Below are positions 48,061-58,624 of a stretch of 64,000 nucleotides of DNA, piece by piece; the first letter of the stretch is position 1, and each line of letters starts with the position of its first letter. Under the pieces are notes generated by a model. The model had not been told where the DNA came from and did no database searches. It worked only from the letters and a program-made list of their open reading frames with translations. The position numbers and the translations under genes are program-made. Source of the DNA: Hirundichthys speculiger (lineage: Eukaryota; Chordata; Actinopteri; Beloniformes; Exocoetidae); contig JAGFBZ010000699.1 of the NCBI GenBank assembly GCA_018398805.1, forward strand, positions 248,001 to 312,000, read 5' to 3'.

Positions 48061-48535
48061 CAGGTGGAAAAATGTCAAAGGAAGAAGGTGAACGCCGAGT
48101 TTAAAAAATTGAAATAAAAAGTGGAATACTTTTATTTGTTTTCTTATGCTTAAGCCTCTCTTGAATAATTTTAAAGAATAATTAAAAAAAATTTAAAATT
48201 ATCTATTTATTGTTGAAAAAAAAAGCCCTTACTACAATGTTGAATTTCCCTACTGGGATCAATAAAGTATTTTTCATTTCATTTTCATTTTCATTTCACT
48301 TTCTGAAGTAGGAGCAAGTCCCCCACCAGTCGCCCACTAACATATAAGCTCCAACCCCCCCACAAAGGACTGAAGCAGGTATAAAAAAAACATGAATGAA
48401 TATTGAGGTGATTCAGTATCTCCTGAGAAGGTAAATTCAGTTCTTTCCCACTCATTGAGTGACATTTAGGAGTTACAGAAAAAGTAAAAGAAATAAAATA
48501 AAAAAAAGAAGAATGCCACATAGCAAATGTATAAC

Positions 48536-48896
48536 CAGTGATTCCCAAAGTGTGGGCCGTCGTGGTACCGCAGGTGGGCCGTGAGAGGTCATTAAAAATA
48601 GACAAATGTGTTTTAAATCCTCGATTAAAAAAAAAAAAAAGGTTTTAATTACTGTAAAATATTTATTATGTGATTTAAAAATATTTAGAAATAATAAAAC
48701 AAACCAATTGAGTGTTATTCTACTGTCATCTTAATATGACAAATGTCACCTTATTTGTTGACCCCTTACATTAGTATTGGAATGTAGCTTTTAGTCTTGT
48801 ATGTTGATCACAGTGGTGATTGAAAGTTTGAGTGGGCTGCAGAGATTTTTCACATTTCAAATTGGGCCTTGGTGTCCTGAAGTTTAGGAACGGCTG
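48536..48896. mobile_element. hAT-like MITE, 'gattcccaaagtgtgggcc' family, copy 2
   Basis: The ends cagtgattcccaaagtgtgg and (reverse complement) cagccgttcctaaact are inverted. The body matches the copies at 6440 and 60207. Confidence 0.65.
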
Positions 48897-48903
48897 TTCT
48901 AGA

Positions 48904-49790
48904 AGAACAAGAGTTGAGTTTCAGTCCTGGATGCACATCTGCTTTTATTCCTGCTGCAGCGCTGCCAGAACCAGAACTTCTCTGCACAGACAGAAGTCAG
49001 GTCAAGTCTCATGCTGGTATAAAAAAAAAAAAAAATCCAGTATCCAGTATGTTTTTGTTCTTTTTGAAGTTTTACTTTGAGTGTCATCTTCAGTCTTCAG
49101 GTCTGATTGTGAAGATCTCAGTTTTGTCCTGTTGTTTAAACAGAACATTAATCAGGTTTGTTAAAACAGCCTTTTTTCACCTCTGTTATATTACAAAGAC
49201 GAGCGTCACCTTCTCCCAGGATGATGCTCAAAAACACATTTTTGTCAATTCTAGACTACATTATTGTAATGCGTTATTTGCAGGATGTCCAAGTAATTCT
49301 CTGAATAGCCTCCAGCTGATCCGAAATGCAGCATCATGAGTGCTGACGGGAATCATCAAGAGAGATCACATCTCTCCTGTGTTAGCCTCCCTCCATTGGC
49401 CAAATTCAAACTGAATTCAAAATTCTGTTACTTGCATATAACGCCCTGAATGGTCAAACTCCTTGTTATTTACAAGACCTGATAACTCCTTATGCTCCTA
49501 CTAGAGCTCTCTGCTGTCAGAAAGTAATTCCTAGAATATCCAAAAGTAGGCTTGGAGGACTGGCCTTCTGCTATCAGACACTTTGACACCACCTCCACCT
49601 TTAAAACTAAACTGATAATATTTCTGTTTAGTAAAGTCTATAGTTAGTCTGAAGAATAGAGTGTCAGGGCTAACAGTCATAGCTACAGTTATAGAAATGA
49701 CTGAAGACAAGACTAGAGCAGGCTGGTCTGAAACATAGAAATCATAGCTATGCTGCTATAGGTCTACACTGCAGGGAGACACCAATGTGA
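48904..49790 (+). mobile_element. L2-type LINE fragment (reverse transcriptase tail and 3' part)
   Basis: Broken frames give SSGLIVKISVLSCC, then SQDDAQKHIFVNSRLHYCNA and SLNSLQLIRNAA, which match the C-terminal thumb region of L2-type LINE reverse transcriptases. There are several stops and frame changes. The 5' 330 bp (48904-49233) is inverted relative to 52098-52424. Confidence 0.65.
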
Positions 49791-50049
49791 TCTGCTGAGT
49801 GCTGTCCTCACCCTTCTCCTCTATTCTCTCTCCTCCTTTTCTCTTATTTCCTTCCTTATGCCATGGTGTAATTACAGCCTCAATGCTATTGTCTAGGACG
49901 CTAGGGGGCTCTGCGTTGCTAAACTCCATATCAACCAGAGGTCGAGGGAGGGAGTGTATTCTTCTAAAATAATGACTCTTGTCAAACCACAAATATTAGA
50001 TAAGAGAGGAACAGTCAGAGTGTCTGATCAGATAAATCTGCAAGAACAC

Positions 50050-51830
50050 AGCATACAGTTTAGTTCCAGCTAACCTCAAACATGCAGGACTCAATGTCAG
50101 AGCTTTGAGTAACAAATCATTCTTAATTAAAAGTTTCATTCCCTCACACAATCTTGATTTTATGTTTTTAACTGAGACATGGCTGGACAGAAACACAGCC
50201 AATGCAGTCCTGGTTGAATCTAGTCCATCTAACTTCACCTCTGAAACACGACTAAACCAGAGGGGTGGTGGTGTTGGTGCCATATTCAGGGATAATATAC
50301 TCACACACAAGTTATCAATTGGTGTTTTTTCATCATTTGAATATGTGTCATTCAAAATGGAAATGAAACAATCATCCATTCTCTATATCGTCATTTACAA
50401 ACCACCACAGACTTGTTTTATTGATGATTTTACTGAACTACTTTCAGTTGTTTGCACTGATTTTGACTGTTTGGTCATAACAGGAGACTTGAATGTGCAT
50501 GTAGATGTAACCCATGACAACCAAGCAAAAAAACTTACTGCTGTCCTTGAAATGTTCTCTAATTGCATCCATGAGCTATAAGGCGTTATCAGGAGACACG
50601 GCATTAATTTCCATAGTTATGCTGATGACACACAGCTCTACATAGCCGTGTCTCCTGATGACACACGGCCAAAAGATGCCCTTTTAGAATGTATTTTAGA
50701 TATCAAGTTATGGATAAGAATAATAATAATAAGGAATAAGAGCATTTATTGTCATTGAACCAGCGTCCCAGTACAACGAAATTGCATTCCAGTACATCAT
50801 CCAAGAAACATATAAAAAACAACAACAACATTTAGGACATGGATGTCGATGATGACTGAGGCTAAGCAACTAGTGTCGCTCCGCGCTAACTTAGATTGAA
50901 AAAGATAACATTGGGGAAGGAGGGGTGGAGGTTAAAAAAAGAACATCTCCCACTACGTGTCAAAAGGACACGTAGTGGGAGGGGAAAAAAAAACACCTCA
51001 GCACATTTAATTAAGCATGTACAGACTTAACACAGGACATTGATAGAAACATGATGGCGGATAACCCAGTTTTGACAGTCTGTGCGCACGCAGCCAGGAT
51101 GGCAGGTAACTTCTTACAGCTCAACCAGGACAAAACAGAAGTACTTGTCATCGGTCCTGATGCACACAGAGAAAAACTTAATCTAAAACTCAAAACCTTA
51201 GCTTTTAATACGTCTGAGCAGGTAAAAAACCTTGGTGTTATTTTAGATACAAAATTAAATTTTAATGCTCACATTAAAAGTATAGTTAAGAGTGGTTTTT
51301 ATCATCTCAAGAACATTGCCAAAGTGCGGCCATTTTTGTCTCAAACCGACACAGAGACACTAATGCACGCTTTTATCACCTGTAGAATAGATTACTGTAA
51401 CGCTCTTCTTTCTGGTCTCTAAAAAAACCATTACTGACATTATAACGTATATAATTATACAGCATCTTCAGAACTCTGCTGCACCAGTTTGGACCAGAAA
51501 GATTTTAAAATCTCTGCACTGGTTACCTGTGTGCTTCAGAATCGATTTTAAGATCCTCTTAATGGTTTTTAAAGCTCTTAATGGTCTTGGTCCCAACTAT
51601 TTATCTGATTTGCTTTTATCATATGTGCCCTCTAGAAATCTCAGGTCTTCAGGCAGTGGCCTTTTAATTACTCCAAAAGTTTTAACTAAAACATATGGCG
51701 AGGCCTCTTTTTTACCATTATGGCCCACGTTTATGGAACAGCTTGCCTGAGGACCTGAGGAAGATAGAAACTGTGAACATGTTTAAAAGCAAACTCAAGA
51801 CCTACCTTTTTAGTCTAGCTTTTAACTAAA
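50050..51830 (+). mobile_element. L2-type LINE with endonuclease and C-terminal RT pieces, internally deleted
   Basis: An apurinic-type endonuclease domain at 50105-50581 shows FLTETWL, the GGGVG loop and ITGDLNVHVD. It jumps directly to a YADDTQLY box (about 50617-50640), so most of the reverse transcriptase is deleted. After an insert at about 50725-51010 the frame resumes with FLQLNQDKTEVLVIGPDAHR and DYCNALLSGL (51051-51422). It then continues as SLHWLPVCFRIDFKILLMVF (51510-51750). Not functional. Confidence 0.8.
50725..51010. mobile_element. Insertion inside the L2 copy
   Basis: It starts with (AAT)n, contains gcatttattgtcattgaacc and acaacgaaattgcattcc, and ends before agcatgtacag. It splits the reverse transcriptase between the YADD box and the FLQLNQDKTEV block. 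Within it gtgggag/ctcccac words around 50945-50980 form a hairpin. The class is not determined. Confidence 0.45.
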
Positions 51831-52093
51831 TCTTACTTATTTATTGTGTTTTTAGCCTAATTTTTATTTTATTATCTTAACTTCTTAGTCTGGGTCTTAA
51901 CTGAATCTATTTTATTAATTGTATCTTTCACTATCTCTTAAGACTAGTTTTAATTGAATTTTATTTATCTTATTTTATTTTTTATTCTATTTTTTATTTT
52001 TTTTGTTTGACTAATTCTACATTGTAAGTTGGGCATTTAACTGAATTTTATCTATTTTATTATTTTATTTTTTATGTTTTTTTATGTTGTATT

Positions 52094-52440
52094 TATGTTT
52101 TTGAGCATCATCCTGGGAGAAGATGACGCTCATCTTTGCAATATAACAGGTGAAAAAAGGCTGTTTTAACAAACCTGATTAATGTGCTGTTTAAACAACA
52201 GGACAAAACTGAGATCTTCACAATCAGACCTGAAGACTGAAGATGACACTCAAAGTAAAACATCAAATAGAACAAAAACAAACTAAATGATTTTTTCATT
52301 TATACCAGGATGAGACTTGACCTGACTTCTGTCTGTGCAGAGAGGTTCTGGTTCTGGCAGCGCTGCTGCTGCAGGAATAAAAGCAGATGTGCATCCAGGA
52401 CTGAAACTCAACTCTTTTGATCTTGTTTGAGAACGAAGCA
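52094..52440 (-). mobile_element. L2-type LINE fragment, antisense
   Basis: This is the reverse complement of 48904-49233 with few differences (frames SSGLIVKISVLSCC and ELSFSPGCTSAFIP). It forms the right arm of an inverted pair around the L2 copy at 50050-51830. Confidence 0.7.
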
Positions 52441-52469
52441 TCTTACAGTCTCTGTAGTTCCGGAGACGC

Positions 52470-53240
52470 AGAACTCCGGAGAACGTAGTAATTTTTACAT
52501 ACATCACGAAATCCACTTACATATTGTACTGTTCACTCATTGTTCCATACATTACTTACTGTGTGGAGCTATGGGGAAATACTTACATAACAAACATTGA
52601 TCCAATAATTAAATTACAAAAGAGAGCCATAAGAATTGTAAATAATTCAAAATACCGCGACCCAACGAACCCACTCTTCATTAAATTAAATACTTTAAAA
52701 TTTGTAGATCTAGTCGAGCTAAGGACTTCACTTATAATGTATAAGGCACACAATAACCTACTTCCTCACTGCATTCAGGAAATGTTTTCACTCAGAGAAA
52801 GTCGGTATGAACTTAGGGGAACTTGTATGTTTAAAAAAATAAAGGTAAGGACAAACTTTAGAAGCAGATGTATTTCCGTTAAAGGGGTAAACTTGTGGAA
52901 TAGTCTCTGTGATGAGCTAAAAATGTCTAGTTCTATCTGTAAATTCAAAAAAATGTTTAAACTTAGGGCAATAGATAAATATAAACTTTTAGTATGACCA
53001 AGAGCAGCTTCTCCTGTAAATCCTTTATATCACAAGTTTGTTGTAATTGACTCTCTGTAATCCCTTTTATTTTGATTTGTTGTGATGTGATATGTTGTAA
53101 AAAGGGTAGGCATTATAAAGCTACGGCTTCAGCCTACACCTTTTTGGTTCATTTATTTATACATCCAGCTTTCTGTGATGCATGTTTTTGATTGATTAAT
53201 GGACCAAAATAAAAAACTAACTAACTAACTAACGTAGCCT
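52470..53240 (+). mobile_element. LINE 3' half with (CTAA)n tail, 5'-truncated
   Basis: An intact 157-codon frame (52524-52997) reads VPYITYCVELWGNTYITNID and QKRAIRIVNN, ending KKMFKLRAIDKYK. This is the C-terminal part of a non-LTR reverse transcriptase. The 3' end carries a (CTAA)n tail at 53216-53233. A related antisense 3' end lies in rpl24 intron 3 at 23057-23260. Confidence 0.75.
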
Positions 53241-53245
53241 CATCA

Positions 53246-53330
53246 TAGCTATGCTGCTGTAGGTCTACTCTGCAGGGAGACACCAACATAATCTGCTCAG
53301 TGGTCTCCTCACTTCATGTTTCTTTTTGTT
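53246..53330 (+). mobile_element. Short L2 3' end piece
   Basis: catagctatgctgctgtagg and the following gggagacaccaacataatctgc match 49745-49800 at the end of the first L2 fragment. It is directly adjacent to the (CTAA)n tail of the previous LINE. Confidence 0.5.
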
Positions 53331-54883
53331 CAACCCTGATTCCAAGAAAAAAGTTTGGGACGCTGTGGAAAACATATGACAATTAAAGCTGCAAGCAGCC
53401 TCTATCACGCCCCCCCCACCCCCCACCCCCCCCCACCCCCATTTTTTTCCATTTTTCGGTTACAAAATGGAAAAGATAAAAGTTGCTGCTCAGCTTGAAT
53501 CCAGAGGTAAGAAAAGAAAAAACTGGTCTGAATCTAGTCAGAGCTGATTTTTTAAGCTGCCACATCAAGAATGTAACTGTCACAGCTTTTTCTCATCTCA
53601 AACAAACATAAAGAGTCAGAGATCTGATGTCCAGAGCAGATTTACAGAAACTCATCCAGCCATAAAGCTCTTTTGTCTGATTAGACGGTTTCAGCTCATG
53701 ATGTTGCCAGAGTTCCAACAAGAACCAGGAAAACTGAGCTCATAACTGGTACCAGTTATCTGCAGAATAGACTTTGAAGAACAATCCAGGGACCAACGTG
53801 GGATTTTCATTGATTTGACTGACTGAATTTTTAACATTTATGTGCGGCAGAATCACCCACATCCTGTTTCACACACAACTAATGCATGTGCAAAATTCAA
53901 TAATAATATAATAATAATAATCTAATATATGAAATTCAACAGGGTCCATGTACCTTTGGTGCTCCAGGCCTAAATATTGTTTATTTGCTAAATATTGTAT
54001 TTGGAAGTCCTGTTTTTGTTTTCTTCTACCTGTAGCTGAAATGATCCAAGAGAACCAAAATGATCTTGATTTGTTTCAGAGGTTTGAGACTGTGTGAAAT
54101 GAGTAAAGTTTTTCTAGAATATTCTTCTCCAATATATATGATCAATAATGACCAAACTTAACTCCAAAGTAAAAGTGGTTGAAAGAAATTACAAACTGGA
54201 CAAGTAAATAAATTGATGGTGATTTCTGCAACACTTGTCTCCCGGCTGCACTTCTATATTATAATCACTGACATTTAATAGGATCCATACATTTATGAAA
54301 ATGTAGTTTTTTTCATGAACCATAACTTTAACAATGCAATATTAAGGAAAGATTTACTTGTAAAATACATGATATAATAACATTCATTTTTTCAGAGTAA
54401 ACATGTTACCTTCCTTTTTTAACATTTGAATAACACTATAATAGCAATAACAGCTGTGATGAAGAACACATTTTATTGAATCGTTCTTCTGAATTCATTT
54501 TGAACAAACAGCTTACACAAACATAACACATAATACAATCCATTCAAAATGATACAGACATGTCCAAACTTTTTATGTGATAATTGATTGATCTTTTTTT
54601 TCTTAGTGGGAGGAAACCGGAGCACCCGGAGAAAACCCATATTAATATAGAAATACAGAGAAAACAATTACAAGATGAAATGCAAACATAGATTTAAAAG
54701 ATGTTTGTCCTCATGCCTGATATTAGTTCTTCTTTTTGTTTTTTTTTTGTTTGTGCTCCTGTTCTTCTGGTGGAAGACGTCCACTCTCTTGTGAGATGTT
54801 TGCAGTGACCTGAGGATTCTGGATTCCCCTCCTGCTCTTATATTTATTTATATTTATATTTATATTTATATTTATATTTATAT
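53331..54883. other. AT-rich stretch without a recognised gene
   Basis: It contains a C-rich run at 53408-53445 and ends in a (TTTATA)n tract at 54838-54890, next to the stop codon of the coiled-coil gene. It probably includes that gene's 3'UTR on the minus strand. No exon or motif was recognised. Confidence 0.4.
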
Positions 54884-57293
54884 TTATATTCGCTTTAGTG
54901 TCAGCATCTTTTTTAAACGCCTCCAAAAAGAAGGCTGTTCTGCTGCTCTGGGGTCAGGATCTGGTGTCAGGACCTCTTCAGTTTCTGGGAGGAACCGGTT
55001 GTTGGCATGTGGAAATTCCTCCGGTTCACTGATTTCATCAATGACCTCAAGTTGGTGGACGGAGACGCCCTTGAGATCAGAGACGTCTCCAGATACAGAA
55101 GCCTCAGTTTGAGTCCAAAACTCCTTTGATTCAGCAACATCTTCACCTTTGAAAACTTCAGTTTGAGTGGAGACGTCCTTTGATTCAGAGAAGTCTTCGG
55201 CTACAGAAGCTTCGCCTTGGGTGGAGGTGTCCTCTAATACAGAGACCTCGTCAAATCCAAAATCCTCAGTCTGAGCAGAGACGTCCTTTGAGTCGGGGAC
55301 ACTTTCAGACAGAAAAGTCTCAGTCTGAGTAGAAACACTCTGTGGTTCTGGGGCTTTTTCTGCTGCAGAAGACTTGGGTCCATCTGCAGAGGACTTGGGT
55401 CCATCTGCAGAGGACTGGGGTCCATCTGCAGAGGACTTGGGTCCATCTGCAGAGGACTTGGGTCCATCGAGGACTCCATTGCAGAGGACTGGGGTCCATC
55501 TGCAGAGGGGGGTCCACTGGGGTGGGTCCATCGCAGAGGACTGGGTCATCGCAGAGGACTTGGGTCCATCTGCAGACTTGGGTCCATCTGCAGGACTGGG
55601 GTCATCCAGAGGACTGGGGTCCATCTGCAGAGGACTTGGGTCCATCTGCAGAGGACTGGGTCCATCTGCAGAGGGGGCTGGGGTCCATCTGCAGAGGACT
55701 TGGGTCCATCTGCTGAGGACTTGGGTCCATCTGCAGAGGACTTGGGTCCATCTGCTGAGGACTGGGTTCCATCTGAGAGGACTGGGTCCATCTGCAGAGG
55801 ACTGGGGTCCACTGCAGAGGACTGGGGTCTCTCTGGGTCCGAGGACTGGGGTCCATCTGCAGAGGACTGGGTCCATCTGCAGATTACTTGGGTCCATCTG
55901 GAGGGACTGGGGTCCATCTGAGGGTGCCATCTGCAGAGGACTTGGGTCCATCTGCAGAGGACTTGGGTCCATCTGCAGAGGACTTGGGTCCATCTTCAGA
56001 GGACTGGGGTCCATCTGCAGAGGACTTGGGTCCATCTGCAGAGGACTGGGGTCCATCTACAGAGGACTTGGGTCCATCTGCAGAGGACTTGGGTCCATCT
56101 GCAGAGGACTTGGGTCCATCTTCAGAGGACTGGGGTCCATCTGCAGAGGACTTGGGTCCATCTGCAGAGTACTGGGGTCCATCTACAGAGGACTGGGGTC
56201 CATCTGCAGAGGACTTGGGTCCATCTGCAGAGGACTTGGGTCCATCTGCAGATGACTTGGGTCCATCTGCAGAGGACTTGGGTCCATCTGCAGAGGACTG
56301 GGGTCCATCCACTTGGGGACTGGGTCCATCTACAGAGGACTGGGGTCCATCTGCAGAGGACTGGGTCCATCTGCAGGGACTTGGGTCCATCTGCAGAGGA
56401 CTGGGGTCCATCTTCAGAGGACTTGGGTCCATCTGCAGGGACTTGGTTCCATCTGCAGAGGACTTGGGTCCATCTGCACAGGACTTGGTTCCATCTGCAG
56501 AGGACTGTGGTCCATCTGCAGAGGACTGGGGTTCATCTGCAGAGGACTTGGGTCCATCTGCAGAGGACTTGGGTCCATCTGTAGGGATTTCAGGCATTTT
56601 GTTGATGGTTTCTGACTTTATCTCCTCGGTAAGTTCTCCCAGCTTCCTCTCAAAGTCCTCAATGGTCCGTTCCTTTGCTTTCACCTTGGAAGCCAGTTCA
56701 GTGTTAGCGATGTCCTTCTCTCGCAGCTGCTTTTTCACATTTTCCAGCTGTTTGAGAGCCTCTGCAGATCTGGATCCATCTTCCCTGCCTTCTTGAGGTG
56801 CTCTACAGGAGAGACGTAAATCATCTACAGTGCGTTGGGACCATTTCAGCTTCTTTTCAGCGACGATTCTTCGACGGTACTCTTCCTTCAAGCGGCTTTC
56901 CACCTCTTGAAGTTCTTCCTGTTTCGAAGTAAAATTGTTTTCTGCCGTAACTCTCTTCTCTTTCTCTTCAGCGAGAAGATTGTTATTGCTCTGCAACTTG
57001 TTTGTCAGATCGTTGACTTGGATTAACAAGTTGCTGATCTGCTCCTGATGTGATTGTGGTGGTTGATCTTCATCAGCAGCAGAATCCTTCAAGCTGAGAT
57101 CTTTCTGTTTGACCTCGTAGTTGGAGGCCATTTCAAGGTTCCCGTTATCTTGGACCTGCTTATTTAGGTTTTCTAGATCCTGGAGGACCAACATGTGAGC
57201 CTCTTTGAATCTAGTTTGACCTTGACTGCCTGCTTCAGGAGCTCCAATGGATTTGCGCAAGGGATGGGCATTTGGTTGAGATTTATTCATCAA
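54884..57293 (-). CDS. Unrecognised coiled-coil protein with 7-residue repeats and a TQT module array; frame disrupted
   Basis: I do not recognise this gene. Read on the minus strand, 57293-55884 encodes 469 codons. The first 11 come from an inserted MITE. Then comes a Glu/Lys/Gln-rich coiled coil (NLLIQVNDLTNKLQSNNNLL, LKEEYRRRIVAEKKLKWSQR, TIEDFERKLGELTEEI), followed by tandem DGPKSSA-type heptapeptides. The frame is then lost through indels in the array and is recovered at about 55480. From there it reads into 18-residue modules with VSTQTE, VSAQTE, TSTQGE, VSTQTE and FWTQTE. It ends in a basic tail, FWRRLKKMLTLKRI, with a stop at 54884. No intron is evident. TQT is the anchor of dynein light chain LC8 binding motifs, so a multivalent LC8 partner is a reasonable inference. 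A dying gene is the main alternative, and assembly errors in the array could also explain the breaks. Confidence 0.6.
55106..55330 (-). repeat. Five 18-codon modules carrying TQT-type motifs
   Basis: The codons for TQT, AQT, TQG, TQT and TQT lie at 55322-55330, 55268-55276, 55214-55222, 55160-55168 and 55106-55114. They are spaced exactly 54 bp apart. Each is preceded by an acidic Ser/Asp/Lys-Asp-Val-type stretch. A sixth, degenerate copy (VHQLE) follows at 55049-55057. Confidence 0.85.
55372..56590 (-). repeat. 21-bp coding minisatellite, about 55-58 units
   Basis: On the plus strand the unit is gacttgggtccatctgcaga plus g. On the minus strand it reads DGPKSSA, with variants DGPQSSA and DGPQSSE. 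Units between 56590 and 55925 keep the 21-bp phase almost throughout. Between 55925 and 55480 there are many 1-10 bp indels. All frames on both strands are largely open, which creates long false ORFs on the plus strand. Confidence 0.95.
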
Positions 57294-58134
57294 TCGTCGG
57301 GAGAATTAATGATTAATAATCAATTAATCATTAACATTTTTATATTGAAAATTATCACAATTATTCTCGATATCGGCGTGATGTTTGTTTTCCCCTTTGG
57401 CCTGGTTGCTATGGCCTGGTTGCTATGGCCCGCGCATGCCCAGATGTGTTCAGTGGCCCGGATGTTCGTGGTCGACAATAACGTGACATTTCCTGTTTCT
57501 TTTCTTTAAAAAAAACAACGATAATAAAAGAAGAGATATCGAGGAGACTACTTAACAAGGACAATTTATATCAAGGCGCCAGTATTACAGGCTTTTTGTT
57601 TCTTAAAAAGATGCGCTTGTTGTGTGCTCGATGTGCGCTGCAGCTCCTTCTGGTCCGTGCTAACACCGAGTTCTGGCTAGGCTAGGCTAGGCTAGGCTAG
57701 GCTAGGCTGATGATGAACCGCCTCCACCGTCCTTTACAAGGCTTGGATGCACGTTGTTCAAGTGATACATCATTGTCGTTGTCGATTAATTGTATTTGTA
57801 ATTAGCATTGCAGTGATTGCAGTACACTTGCTCATTTTCTAAACTAAAATGGTCCCACGCCACACTTCACCGCGACCGCTTCATGATTAGGCGATGACCT
57901 ACAGAAGCTAGCATGTAACAACTGAGTCCAGCCAGGGTAGGGTGATGGTGAAATGTTGCCCCCTGGTGGTGGCACAGTGAAATACATCGCATTGTTTGAG
58001 GACGTGCACTGATAACCTACATTCGGATCGTTTAAAAAAAAAAAAAAAATTCGGTTCATCGACGAAAATTAATTTCTTCAACCAAATTCTTAATGATCAA
58101 TCATCGATTAATCGATTAATTACGCCCATCCCTA
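57259..58134. mobile_element. hAT MITE inserted in the coiled-coil reading frame
   Basis: 876 bp with ends aagggatgggcatttgg and attaattacgcccatcccta. A perfect 8-bp duplication, atttgcgc, lies at 57251-57258 and 58135-58142. Its ends are rich in ATTAATCGAT-type words. On its right side the reading frame of the host gene continues. Confidence 0.88.
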
Positions 58135-58318
58135 ATTTGCGCAGATTTTCAGTAACGCGTTTAAGCTCCTTGACGCAAAGCAGTCTGACGTGGCGTTCAA
58201 CATCCGGAACCTTTTCCAAGTCTTTGATCTTTTCCCTCTGCGAATGGCAGTCTTTCTTTTCTTTCTCTCTTTTTTCTTTCTTTCTTTCTTTTCTTTCTCT
58301 GCTGCAGTTCTCATCTCT
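58135..58318 (-). pseudogene. 5' part of the coiled-coil frame, cut off by the MITE
   Basis: The minus strand has an open frame: a Lys/Glu-rich GAAA-repeat stretch (EKREKEKKDCHSQ), then REKIKDLEKVPDVERHVRLL and CVKELKRVTENLRK. It joins in frame to KSIGAPEAG at 57250 when the MITE and one copy of its 8-bp duplication are left out. A stop lies just upstream (about 58320), so an earlier exon or a different start is needed. None was identified. Confidence 0.6.
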
Positions 58319-58624
58319 TTTTTAATGAGTGAGAAAGTTGTTCTTTTTCAGCAGCAGGGAAGAAACTCTGGCGGTTGTCTTGTGCCAGCGGAGGTATTAT
58401 GGTAAAAACCCTGGACGCACTGCGGTGCCTGGTTCAACTTAACCTGGACGGGGAGCAGCACAGGTAATTCCTCTGCTTCTGAACGCACCCTGGGTGGGCA
58501 GCCGGATAGGCTTGACAGTTTTCACCTGTCGTGACTGGAGAGTCACAGAGGGAGGGGCCGGAGCTTCCTCCTGATCCAGCTGGAGGTTTTTGGAGCCAGA
58601 GGCCTCATTTTGGTTGTTCGACCA

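Noticed and set aside
55374..56796. Plus-strand ORFs of 293 and 302 codons (GPSAEDL and RGLGSIC repeats)
   Set aside because: They are the antisense and off-frame shadows of the 21-bp coding repeat. The coiled coil and TQT modules are on the minus strand.
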